Source: an uncultured Acetatifactor sp.
GTDB lineage: Bacteria; Bacillota; Clostridia; Lachnospirales; Lachnospiraceae
DNA: 36,687 nt
Direction of reading: 5' to 3'
NCBI GenBank assembly: GCA_910577035.1
Contig: CAJTKW010000042.1
Span: forward strand, 1-36,687
Shown here: in pieces, positions 24,537 to 31,603 of the stretch
Layout of the letters: the number at the start of each line of letters is the position of its first letter
Numbering within the stretch: the first letter of the stretch is position 1
Program-made: the position numbers and the translations under genes
The notes under the pieces: model-generated
The model's input: only the letters and a program-made list of their open reading frames with translations
The model's database searches: none
Told to the model about the DNA's origin: nothing

Positions 24537-25385
24537 TCAATCCTGCTTTGCAACAAAGGCTACCGCGATAGCCCCCGGTCCCACATGGGTTCCGATGGTG
24601 GCTCCCACACTGTTTACGGGCAGGCTGTTGGTTTCCTTTTCCCACAGTGCGGCATTGTCGGCAATATATTTTCGGATAAGGTCCTGGCTCAGGCCGGTAT
24701 ATCCGAGGAAGTAGGGCATGGAAAAATCAATGCCGCCTGCGGCGGAAATCTGCTCTACAATCAGGTTGTTGGCCTGTTTGGATCCTCTGGCCTTTCCCAG
24801 AATGGCTACCTCGCCGTTTTGTATGGCGATAACCGGCTTGATGGACAGGAGGCTGCCGGCCAGGGCAGCGGCGCCGGAAATGCGGCCGCCTTTTTTCAGA
24901 TATTCCAGGGTGTCCAGAAGGGCAACCAGGCGGATCCGCTTTTTTAACCGGTTCAGCCTGTCCGTGATTTCTGCGGCACCCATGCCCTGATCCATCAGCC
25001 GGAAAGCATACTCCACCAGAATGTGTTCACCTACAGTGACATTTTCGCTGTCCACCACATAGACGGAACCGGGAAATTCCCCGGAGGCCGCCACGGCACT
25101 CTGCCAGGTACCGGAAAGCTTGCCGGACAGGGTGATGACAATGACTTCATCCCCTTTTGAAACGATCTTTTTCATGGCCTCCTCAAAATGAAAAGGCGGA
25201 ATCTGGCTAGTGACAGGCAGGGCGTCACTTTCTATCAGCATTTCATAGAACTGTTTATGATCCAACGTAACACCGTCCTGGTATTCCACCTCTCCAAAGG
25301 TAATGGTCATAGGCAGGACCGTCAGGTTTTCTCTTGCGCAATCCGTAATGTCAGAAGCTGAATCGGTGATAATATGTATTCCCAT
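24537..25385 (-). CDS. DegV family fatty-acid-binding protein
   Basis: Cytosolic protein of 282 aa. DegV/FakB proteins bind a fatty acid that FakA then phosphorylates. Visible: IITDSASDITDC at the N-terminus (the SxSD motif), TVLPMTITFGEVEYQDG, TSQIPPFHFEEA (TSxP), VITLSGKLSGTWQSA (SS/SG loop), YVVDSENVTVGE, and SLLSIKPVIAIQNGEV with KARGSKQA. The final His in THVGPGAIAVAFV is also typical. The start follows GGGAGAAC. It converges on the lipoprotein gene with only 9 bases between the stops. FakA is not in the window. Confidence 0.94.
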   Translation of the reverse strand: MGIHIITDSASDITDCARENLTVLPMTITFGEVEYQDGVTLDHKQFYEMLIESDALPVTSQIPPFHFEEAMKKIVSKGDEVIVITLSGKLSGTWQSAVAASGEFPGSVYVVDSENVTVGEHILVEYAFRLMDQGMGAAEITDRLNRLKKRIRLVALLDTLEYLKKGGRISGAAALAGSLLSIKPVIAIQNGEVAILGKARGSKQANNLIVEQISAAGGIDFSMPYFLGYTGLSQDLIRKYIADNAALWEKETNSLPVNSVGATIGTHVGPGAIAVAFVAKQD

Positions 25386-25476
25386 GGTTGTTCTCCCTTT
25401 TTATATTTGTGATAGCGGCTTCCGCTTTTTCCTTTTTTATAAAGCCCTGCCCCACAGGATTCCTCCGCATAATGAT

Positions 25477-25507
25477 GCCACACAATTACGAAAAGCAATT
25501 GTGTGGC
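25477..25507 (-). terminator. Perfect hairpin after the CZB chemoreceptor
   Basis: GCCACACAATT / AATTGTGTGGC, 11-bp perfect arms with a 9-base loop, 16 bases behind the chemoreceptor stop. It has no clear T-tract, so it may instead be an operator for degV, which lies downstream on the same strand. Confidence 0.5.
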
Positions 25508-25522
25508 GATAAAGAGAATTTC

Positions 25523-26887
25523 CTATGAATTCATGGCGTAATTGTAGATCTGCTGGAGATCATCCAACAGTCCCCGGGAATAATTTTCCGCATCCCGGCA
25601 GATCTGCTCCGCACGGGCGTAGCTGCCGCTGTTTAAAGCCTGAATCACGTCTGCGCCAAATTGATGGAACCGCCTGTGTTTGTCCCCCAGAGCCTCCCAA
25701 AGTGGAAGAACTCCCGGAATCTGCGGTGTGAGGGCATAATAGAAATGGCCGAATCCGCATTTCTGGGAATCAAGCTGCAACGGGGTAACCTCGCGGGCAT
25801 TTGTCATTTTCTGCAGGGTGGCAAGCCATGTGCGGTGTGCGGAAATTGCATTTTTTACATATTGTGCAAATTCCGCATTTTCCAGATGATAAAAAGGATC
25901 CTTTGTCATACCGCCAATCTGTTTTACGGCGTCGTCAAGCTTTTGCTCGATTCCGGATACCGGCTTGACGGCATTTCCCAGATCAATGCTGACCTGCTTC
26001 ATAAAATCGGTGCTGTCCCGCAGCTGGTTTTCCATTTCCGTCATGGAACTGCTGAGCTCTTCACTGATTGCCGCGATAGAGCTGATGGATTCGCTGACCT
26101 CCGAAACATGGGCCTGGTTTTGGCTGTTCAGATTCCAGACGTTGCCGATTCTTTCTGTCACACTTTCCAGGGCCTGCATCGTTTCCGCGGTGCTGTGTAT
26201 GCTGGTGCGGGAGGCACTGCGGATGCCCTCCAGAAATTCATTCATATTGCCGGTCAGATTCTGGGTTTCACCGGCAAGATCCCGGATCTGTCCTGCCACC
26301 ACTGCAAATCCGCGTCCTGCCTCGCCTGCCCGGGCTGCTTCTATGCTGGCGTTTATGGCCAGCAGATTTGTCTGCATGGAAATCGCGTCGATTCCTGATA
26401 TGATTGCGCCTATGTTGTCAATGATCTGGGACAGGCCATTGATGTCCTGCTGCAGCCTTTTGGATATTTCGATCGTCTGATTGGAGAGATCTTTGATTGC
26501 GGTCAGTTCGTTCTGTCCCTCCTCGATCTTACGGTTTACATCGTCGGCTTTGGAGGCCACATCAATGATCGTGTTTGTCAGCTCTGTATGCTGGTTGTTT
26601 GCCTGGACCGCCGCGCCGGAATGGCCCGAGGATCCAAAGATCCTGTCCGAAGCCAGTTCGATCCTCTGGCCAATTTCCATGATCTTTTCCGTCTGGTACT
26701 GCATGGTGAGATCAAGAGAGCTGATCTGCATTACGGCCTGGATGTTCTTGTCAAACACCTCTGCCAGCTGCCTCCGGCCGCCCTGCAGCCTTTGGTAAAT
26801 GTTCTGCAGTTCCGGAGATTCCGCATAATCCGCCGCCTTTAACTCCGAAACCGATCTGATAAGTTCCGATCTTTTTTTGATCTTCAT
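25523..26887 (-). CDS. Soluble chemoreceptor with C-terminal CZB zinc-binding domain
   Basis: Cytoplasmic methyl-accepting protein of 454 aa without membrane segments. Residues about 1-85 are helical; 100-300 form the signalling coiled coil with the tip ISMQTNLLAINASIEAARAG and RGFAVVAGQIRDLAGE. Residues 335-420 match a CZB domain: His351 (SAHRTWL), Cys377 (QKCGFGHFYY) and His404/His408 (DKHRRFHQF) are the expected three-His one-Cys zinc ligands. CZB domains in chemoreceptors and diguanylate cyclases sense zinc or oxidants such as hypochlorous acid at the Zn-Cys centre. It has its own promoter divergent from the small heat-shock gene. Its real signal is not determined. Confidence 0.92.
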   Translation of the reverse strand: MKIKKRSELIRSVSELKAADYAESPELQNIYQRLQGGRRQLAEVFDKNIQAVMQISSLDLTMQYQTEKIMEIGQRIELASDRIFGSSGHSGAAVQANNQHTELTNTIIDVASKADDVNRKIEEGQNELTAIKDLSNQTIEISKRLQQDINGLSQIIDNIGAIISGIDAISMQTNLLAINASIEAARAGEAGRGFAVVAGQIRDLAGETQNLTGNMNEFLEGIRSASRTSIHSTAETMQALESVTERIGNVWNLNSQNQAHVSEVSESISSIAAISEELSSSMTEMENQLRDSTDFMKQVSIDLGNAVKPVSGIEQKLDDAVKQIGGMTKDPFYHLENAEFAQYVKNAISAHRTWLATLQKMTNAREVTPLQLDSQKCGFGHFYYALTPQIPGVLPLWEALGDKHRRFHQFGADVIQALNSGSYARAEQICRDAENYSRGLLDDLQQIYNYAMNS

Positions 26888-26968
26888 TCACGTGCCATCC
26901 TTTCATCGTAGCTGTTTCATGTTTTGTATGTAGGTTCGCGATGGGAAAATAGCTCCTATAGTATAATA

Positions 26969-26998
26969 ATAATAGATTTTGAATTTTTTGCAAGTCAA
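26969..26998 (-). promoter_or_regulatory. Promoter of the CZB chemoreceptor
   Basis: Minus strand: TTGACT (26998-26993), 18 bases, TATTAT (26974-26969). It is embedded in the AT-rich divergent region shared with the heat-shock gene. Confidence 0.65.
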
Positions 26999-27039
26999 AT
27001 ATAAGTTTATCGGGAATTTAGAAATAGTTTACAGATTTG

Positions 27040-27066
27040 TTAGCACTCGCGTGTTGACAGTGCTGA
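27040..27066 (+). promoter_or_regulatory. CIRCE operator (HrcA binding site)
   Basis: TTAGCACTC, nine bases, CAGTGCTGA. The left arm is a perfect CIRCE half; the right arm matches GAGTGCTAA at 7 of 9 positions. The element overlaps the -35 of the heat-shock promoter, which fits repression by HrcA. Confidence 0.88.
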
Positions 27067-27082
27067 TAATGTGTGTTATATT
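27054..27082 (+). promoter_or_regulatory. Promoter of the small heat-shock gene
   Basis: A perfect TTGACA (27054-27059) lies in the CIRCE spacer and right arm. It is followed by 17 bases and TATATT (27077-27082). Confidence 0.85.
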
Positions 27083-27135
27083 ACGTCTAGAACAAAGGAA
27101 ACAAAGGTTTCCGGAAAGAAAAGGAGAGATGACTT

Positions 27136-27597
27136 ATGTTGACACGTAATTATGGAGTACCGGCTGTTTTTGGAGAGGATCTGTTTGATCAGTGGATGGA
27201 AGGGGCTCTTTCAAGATTTGCGGATGTGGACAGACAACTGTACGGGAAGCACGCAAAGAATATGATGAAGACGGATGTGAAGGAGACAGAGGGCGGTTAT
27301 CTGGTGGCGGTGGAGCTGCCTGGCTTTGATAAGAGCGAGATTTCCGTGGAGCTGGATAAGGGCTATTTGACCATTACCGCAGCCAAGGGCCTGGACAAGG
27401 ACGAAAAGGATGAGGACGGCAAGTATATCCGCAGAGAGCGCTATGCGGGGAGTATGCAGAGAAGCTTCTATGTAGGGGAAAGCGTACAGCAGGAGGATAT
27501 AAAGGCAAAATACGAGAATGGCGTGCTGACGCTGGGAGTTCCCAGGGAGGATACGCAGAAGATTCAGCAGAGCAGGTATATTGCCATTGAAGGGTAA
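27136..27597 (+). CDS. Small heat-shock protein, Hsp20/alpha-crystallin family
   Basis: ATP-independent holdase chaperone, 153 aa, which binds unfolding proteins in the cytosol. An N-terminal arm (1-45) precedes the alpha-crystallin domain (about 46-140): KTDVKETEGGYLVAVELPGF, KSEISVELDKGYLTITA, the RRERYAGSMQRSFYVGE strand, and the hallmark YENGVLTLGVPRE (A/G-x-L near the end). A short tail with KIQQSRYIAIEG carries an IxI-like IAI. The start follows AAAGGAGA. It is monocistronic between a CIRCE-controlled promoter and a strong terminator, so heat induction through HrcA is the likely control. Confidence 0.96.
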   Translation: MLTRNYGVPAVFGEDLFDQWMEGALSRFADVDRQLYGKHAKNMMKTDVKETEGGYLVAVELPGFDKSEISVELDKGYLTITAAKGLDKDEKDEDGKYIRRERYAGSMQRSFYVGESVQQEDIKAKYENGVLTLGVPREDTQKIQQSRYIAIEG

Positions 27598-27632
27598 GAC
27601 GCCTGTAAACAGGAGATCTGTCCAAAGGGAGG

Positions 27633-27660
27633 GCCGTCGGCGGAAAGCCGGCGGCTTTTT
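27633..27660 (+). terminator. Rho-independent terminator of the small heat-shock gene
   Basis: GCCGTCGGC / GCCGGCGGC stem with loop GGAAA and five T residues, 35 bases after the stop. Confidence 0.93.
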
Positions 27661-27663
27661 CGC

Positions 27664-27692
27664 TTGCCATCCGGAGCGGAATTGCTTATAAT
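27664..27692 (+). promoter_or_regulatory. Promoter of the MATE transporter gene
   Basis: TTGCCA (27664-27669), 17 bases, perfect TATAAT (27687-27692), starting four bases after the preceding terminator. Confidence 0.75.
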
Positions 27693-27749
27693 CACGTTAT
27701 CGCTATCAGTTGCTATTTATGAAAGGAAGCGGACGGGAGGAAATCGGGA

Positions 27750-29087
27750 ATGCAGGTGGATTTGACGAAGGGCCCGGTCACGAAAAATATTTTAATTTTT
27801 GCGTTCCCCATGATCTGCGGGAATCTGCTGCAGCAGCTGTACAATGTGGTGGATACGCTGATTGTGGGGAAATTTCTGGGGGAGAGGGCGCTGGCTGCGG
27901 TAGGATCCTCCTATACGCTGCTCACGTTCATTACTTCCCTTTTCCTGGGAATGTGCATGGGCTGTGGTGCCGTATTTTCCATCCGGTACGGCGAAAAAGC
28001 CTGGGAGCATCTCCGGGAGAATGTGTTTACCGCCTTTGTAATGATCGGGATACTTTCCCTGTTGATTAACGGGGCGGTTTTTCTGCTGCTGGATCCCATT
28101 ATGGGCCTGTTGTCCGTGCCGGAGGACGTCTATTGGATCATGCGGGAATACCTGCTGGTGATCTTCGCCGGTATTCTGGCAACCTTTCTCTATAATTTCT
28201 TTGCATCCCTTTTGCGGGCGGTGGGAAATTCCGTGACGCCGCTGGTATTTCTGGGGATCTCTGCCGTAATAAACATTGTTCTGGACCTGATATTTGTCCT
28301 GGTCTGCAGGTGGGGGGTACAAGGGGCGGCGGCAGCTACGGTAATCGCCCAGTGGCTTTCCGGTGTGGGCAGCATGGTTTACACCTGGCGGAAATGCCCT
28401 GAGCTTCGTCCGGCCCGTCCGCAGATGCGGATACGGAAAGCAGGCATCAGAGAGCTTGCCGGGGCTTCGGTTCTGACCTGTATGCAGCAGTCGGTTATGA
28501 ATCTGGGAATCCTGATGGTGCAGGGGCTGGTAAACAGCTTCGGTTCCGTGGTCATGGCAGCCTTTGCGGCAGCCACCAAGATTGATTCCTTTGCCTATAT
28601 GCCGCTGCAGGATTTCGGCAATGCCTTTTCCACCTTTGTGGCGCAAAACTATGGGGCGGGGGAGACGGAGCGTATCCGCAGGGGAATCCGGGCGTCGCTT
28701 GCCATGATGCTGGTGTTCGCAGTGTCCGTCTCCACAGTGGTATTCCTGTCTGCCAGGCCGCTTCTTCTGCTGTTCATTCACGCGGAGGAGACGGAGATCC
28801 TTTCCGTGGGTATGACATATCTGCGCATTGTAGGGGTCTTTTACTTTGGAATCGGCGGTTTGTTTATGCTGTACGGCTTGTACCGGGCCCTGAACCGGCC
28901 GGGCATGTCCCTGGTGCTTACCTTTTTTTCTCTGGGAACCAGGGTGGCGCTGGCGTATGTGTTGTCTGCCATTCCGGCAATCGGGGTGCCGGGAATCTGG
29001 TGGTCGGTTCCCATCGGGTGGCTGCTGGCGGATCTGGTGGGGGTTTCTTACTATTTCTGCCGGCGGAGGCTCTTAAGGAAGCGATGA
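27750..29087 (+). CDS. MATE family efflux transporter
   Basis: Polytopic inner-membrane exporter, 445 aa, with about 12 hydrophobic helices in two homologous halves. It drives export of drugs or other cations by a Na+ or H+ gradient. It opens TKGPVTKNILIFAFPMICGN with LLQQLYNVVDTLIVGKFLGE, the typical MATE first-helix pattern; the second half has SFGSVVMAAFAAATKIDSFA and PLQDFGNAFSTFVAQNYGAG, the mirrored motif. GGGAGG precedes the ATG at 27750. It is monocistronic behind its own promoter. The substrate is unknown. Confidence 0.95.
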   Translation: MQVDLTKGPVTKNILIFAFPMICGNLLQQLYNVVDTLIVGKFLGERALAAVGSSYTLLTFITSLFLGMCMGCGAVFSIRYGEKAWEHLRENVFTAFVMIGILSLLINGAVFLLLDPIMGLLSVPEDVYWIMREYLLVIFAGILATFLYNFFASLLRAVGNSVTPLVFLGISAVINIVLDLIFVLVCRWGVQGAAAATVIAQWLSGVGSMVYTWRKCPELRPARPQMRIRKAGIRELAGASVLTCMQQSVMNLGILMVQGLVNSFGSVVMAAFAAATKIDSFAYMPLQDFGNAFSTFVAQNYGAGETERIRRGIRASLAMMLVFAVSVSTVVFLSARPLLLLFIHAEETEILSVGMTYLRIVGVFYFGIGGLFMLYGLYRALNRPGMSLVLTFFSLGTRVALAYVLSAIPAIGVPGIWWSVPIGWLLADLVGVSYYFCRRRLLRKR

Positions 29088-29106
29088 TTTCATCGGCGCT
29101 TCCTTA
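29074..29106 (+). terminator. Hairpin overlapping the MATE stop codon
   Basis: TAAGGAAGCGATGA pairs with TCATCGGCGCTTCCTTA with one bulge. The stop TGA (29085-29087) is in the left arm. No T-tract follows, so termination efficiency is uncertain. Confidence 0.55.
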
Positions 29107-29228
29107 GAAAGGTGTCTGCAGGCAATCGGCCGGATTACAGCTAAGCAAGAAATGTTAAGCAGGAATCCATGCGTGTGGTATAGTAGGAATCACAGTTGCA
29201 GCTGCAAAATTCCGGGGAGTGAAGGCAG

Positions 29229-30095
29229 ATGAATCATTTTAATAAAATCGGTAAGGCAATCAGGTATATTGATGACCATCTTGATGATACGTTATCAGTG
29301 AAGACGATTGCGGAATGCTTCGCTTTTTCTCCCTATTATTTTCACAGACTATTTACAGCGATTGTCGGTAAATCCATGATTGCTTATGTCCGCGACAGAC
29401 GGATTGCTTATGCGTGCAGAATGTTACATGAGACAGACCGTAAAGTGTTGGACATTGCGCTTGATTTCGGCTTTGATTCCGCACAGAGCTTTTCCAGGAC
29501 CTTTAAATCCGTTACAGGAATGTCTCCCACGGAGTACCGGGGCAGAAATATAGCGCCGGACATTGTTCCCGCGTCAGAGCTTGTAAAACGGTTTACCAAC
29601 AGACTAAAAGGAGGTATTTTGATGAATCCGGGTATGATAAAGAGGGATAACATGATTTTGGCAGGAGTATCGGGAGCCGGCACGGAAACGGCGGAGATTT
29701 GGAAACGATTTATGAAGCTTTACAGGGAAGCCCCGCCTGCTGACGAGGTATCCGACGACGGATATGAAGTCCGCATTTTTGACACTACGACGGCAAAGGA
29801 AACGGTCTTTGTGGGTTGTGAAGTAAGCGGCAGCTGTGAAAGAAGCAGGGGCGGCGACGGATACGAAGTCTTTCGGATTCCCGCTTCCGAATATGCTTGC
29901 TTTGAGGTGTATGTGAAGGAGGGGTACGAAAGCGAAAACAGTGCAATGGAAGAGTGGCTGAAATCCAATGAAAAAGGATATGTCCGGGGTCTGCTGGAGG
30001 GAAAGTTTTATTGCGTGGAACATTATGATGCACGATTTCACGGTGACAGTGACGAATCCATTGTGGAAATCTGGCTGCCTGTCACGTTAGCCTGA
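29229..30095 (+). CDS. AraC family regulator with C-terminal GyrI-like ligand-binding domain
   Basis: Transcription factor of 288 aa in the Rob/SoxS-like architecture. Residues 1-105 hold two helix-turn-helix units: IDDHLDDTLSVKTIAECFAF with SPYYFHRLFTAIVG, then VLDIALDFGFDSAQSFSRTF and the hallmark TGMSPTEYR. Residues about 132-288 form a GyrI-like/AraC effector-binding domain ending FYCVEHYDARFHG and SIVEIWLPV. Many members bind drugs or small cations, and the adjacent MATE exporter is a plausible target. A perfect AAAGGAGG (29607-29614) sits seven bases before the in-frame ATG at 29622 (Met132), so the ligand domain may also be made alone. A weak promoter with TATAGT lies near 29177-29184. 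Confidence 0.92.
   Translation: MNHFNKIGKAIRYIDDHLDDTLSVKTIAECFAFSPYYFHRLFTAIVGKSMIAYVRDRRIAYACRMLHETDRKVLDIALDFGFDSAQSFSRTFKSVTGMSPTEYRGRNIAPDIVPASELVKRFTNRLKGGILMNPGMIKRDNMILAGVSGAGTETAEIWKRFMKLYREAPPADEVSDDGYEVRIFDTTTAKETVFVGCEVSGSCERSRGGDGYEVFRIPASEYACFEVYVKEGYESENSAMEEWLKSNEKGYVRGLLEGKFYCVEHYDARFHGDSDESIVEIWLPVTLA
29607..29624 (+). promoter_or_regulatory. Internal Shine-Dalgarno and start codon within the AraC/GyrI gene
   Basis: AAAGGAGG (29607-29614), seven-base spacer, ATG (29622-29624), in frame with the gene. Initiation here would give a 157-residue GyrI-like domain protein (29622-30095) without the DNA-binding half. The site encodes the inter-domain linker (KGGILMNPG). Confidence 0.6.
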
Positions 30096-30121
30096 TTTGA
30101 GAAGGATCCAGGTTCCTTATA

Positions 30122-30152
30122 CCGGTCCAAACGTGCGTTGCGTTTGGACCGG
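30122..30152 (+). terminator. Hairpin after the AraC/GyrI gene
   Basis: Perfect 12-bp arms CCGGTCCAAACG / CGTTTGGACCGG with loop TGCGTTG, 26 bases after the stop. It is followed by GTTGTAAAATTG and not by a T run, so it is a strong hairpin but an imperfect terminator. Confidence 0.62.
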
Positions 30153-30208
30153 GTTGTAAAATTGTTACAAAAGATGTCGGGAAGCGGGGACAAAATCTGC
30201 ATATGGGA

Positions 30209-30237
30209 TTGCGGAGATAACCGGGGCGTCGTATAAT
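30209..30237 (+). promoter_or_regulatory. Promoter of the GH27 gene
   Basis: TTGCGG (30209-30214), 17 bases, perfect TATAAT (30232-30237). The coding start at 30271 follows a purine-rich GAGAGGAGA. Confidence 0.75.
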
Positions 30238-30270
30238 GAGGAAAACAGGGACGAGAGGAGACCAGGAATT

Positions 30271-31563
30271 ATGGACAAAAACAAATTTGCACTGACTCCC
30301 CCCATGGGGTGGAACAGCTACGACTATTACGACACTACGGTCAACGAGGCGCAGGTGAGGGCCAATGCCGACTATATGGCAGCCAATCTGAAGGAGTTTG
30401 GCTGGCAGTATGTGGTGATTGACATTGAGTGGTTTGCTCATGGCGCCGGAAGCCAGAGGGATACCTATCAGTATATTCCCTTTAATGAGCTGGAGATGGA
30501 TGAGTATGGCAGGCTGCTGCCGGATCCGGAGCGGTTTCCCTCCGCCGCAGGCGGAGCGGGTTTTCGGCCCCTGGCGGATTATATCCATTCCCTTGGATTA
30601 AAATTCGGCATCCATATCATGCGGGGAATTCCCAGGATTGCGGCACATAAGCATATGCCGGTCAAGGGCAGCGGGACCACGGCCAACGTTGTGGCGGATC
30701 CCTCCTCCATATGCGGCTGGAATCCGGATATGTACGGCGTCAGGAACATGCCGGGGGGACAGGCTTATTATGATTCGATTCTGGAGCTGTATGCCGGATG
30801 GGGTGTGGACTTTATCAAATGCGACGACATCTGTAACACCAATATATACCCTCATAATCCGTACTCTGCCCGCCATGAAATAGAGATGCTGGCGAAAGCA
30901 ATCCAGCGGTGCGGAAGGGAAATCGTGCTTTCCCTGTCTCCGGGGCCGGCTTTGATCGATAAGGCCTGGCATTATGAGACATATGCCAATATGTGGCGCA
31001 TCACCGACGATTTCTGGGATAACTGGCGGCTGTTAAAGGATATGTTTCGTCGCTGCGAGCTGTGGCAGAATCACGTTTCGGAAGGGTGCTTCCCGGACTG
31101 TGATATGCTGCCCATAGGGCATCTGGGCAAGGGATTCGGACATGAGCGCACTACCAACTTTACCCTGGCGGAGGAGCGTACCATGATGACGCTCTGGTGT
31201 CTTTTCGGCTCTCCTTTGATGATCGGGGCGGAGCTGACCAAGCTGGATCAGGAGACGCTTTCTCTGCTGACCAACAGGAGGGTGCTGGCCATGCTGACGC
31301 CTGAGTGCAGGCCCAGGCAGATCTGCCTGGACGATGGGAAGGCTGTCTGGAAAGCGGCAAATGAAAAGACAGGAGGCAAATATGTGGCTCTGTTTAACCT
31401 GAGTGAGGAAGAAGGGGAGATTTCCGTGGACACCGGGTTGGCCGGCGTGGGAGATGGCATGGAGCTGACGGAGCTTTGGACCGGGGAGAAGGCAGAGATT
31501 TCCGGCGGAGCTGTGAAATGCAGGCTGGCGCCTCATGCCTGCGTGGTATACGGAAACCTGTAA
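30271..31563 (+). CDS. Glycoside hydrolase family 27, alpha-galactosidase-like
   Basis: Cytosolic retaining glycosidase of 430 aa with no signal peptide. The (beta/alpha)8 barrel covers about 1-330: TPPMGWNSYDYY (clan GH-D start), QYVVIDIEWF, LGLKFGIHIMRGIPR, and VDFIKCDD with nucleophile Asp185 in the KxD motif. The acid/base is Asp247 in RITDD (R-x3-D). The C-terminal beta domain (about 335-430) follows. Family activities include alpha-galactosidase, alpha-N-acetylgalactosaminidase and beta-L-arabinopyranosidase; FIKCDD departs from the commoner YLKYDN, so the exact sugar is open. The convergent neighbour is a GH51 arabinofuranosidase, which makes arabinose-bearing galactans a plausible substrate class. 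Confidence 0.9.
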   Translation: MDKNKFALTPPMGWNSYDYYDTTVNEAQVRANADYMAANLKEFGWQYVVIDIEWFAHGAGSQRDTYQYIPFNELEMDEYGRLLPDPERFPSAAGGAGFRPLADYIHSLGLKFGIHIMRGIPRIAAHKHMPVKGSGTTANVVADPSSICGWNPDMYGVRNMPGGQAYYDSILELYAGWGVDFIKCDDICNTNIYPHNPYSARHEIEMLAKAIQRCGREIVLSLSPGPALIDKAWHYETYANMWRITDDFWDNWRLLKDMFRRCELWQNHVSEGCFPDCDMLPIGHLGKGFGHERTTNFTLAEERTMMTLWCLFGSPLMIGAELTKLDQETLSLLTNRRVLAMLTPECRPRQICLDDGKAVWKAANEKTGGKYVALFNLSEEEGEISVDTGLAGVGDGMELTELWTGEKAEISGGAVKCRLAPHACVVYGNL

Positions 31564-31567
31564 GCGG

Positions 31568-31594
31568 GAGCCGGACGGAAAGTCCGGCTCTTTT
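31568..31594 (+). terminator. Rho-independent terminator of the GH27 gene
   Basis: GAGCCGGAC / GTCCGGCTC perfect 9-bp stem, loop GGAAA, then TTTT, five bases after the stop. Confidence 0.9.
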
Positions 31595-31603
31595 ACTGCA
31601 GGT

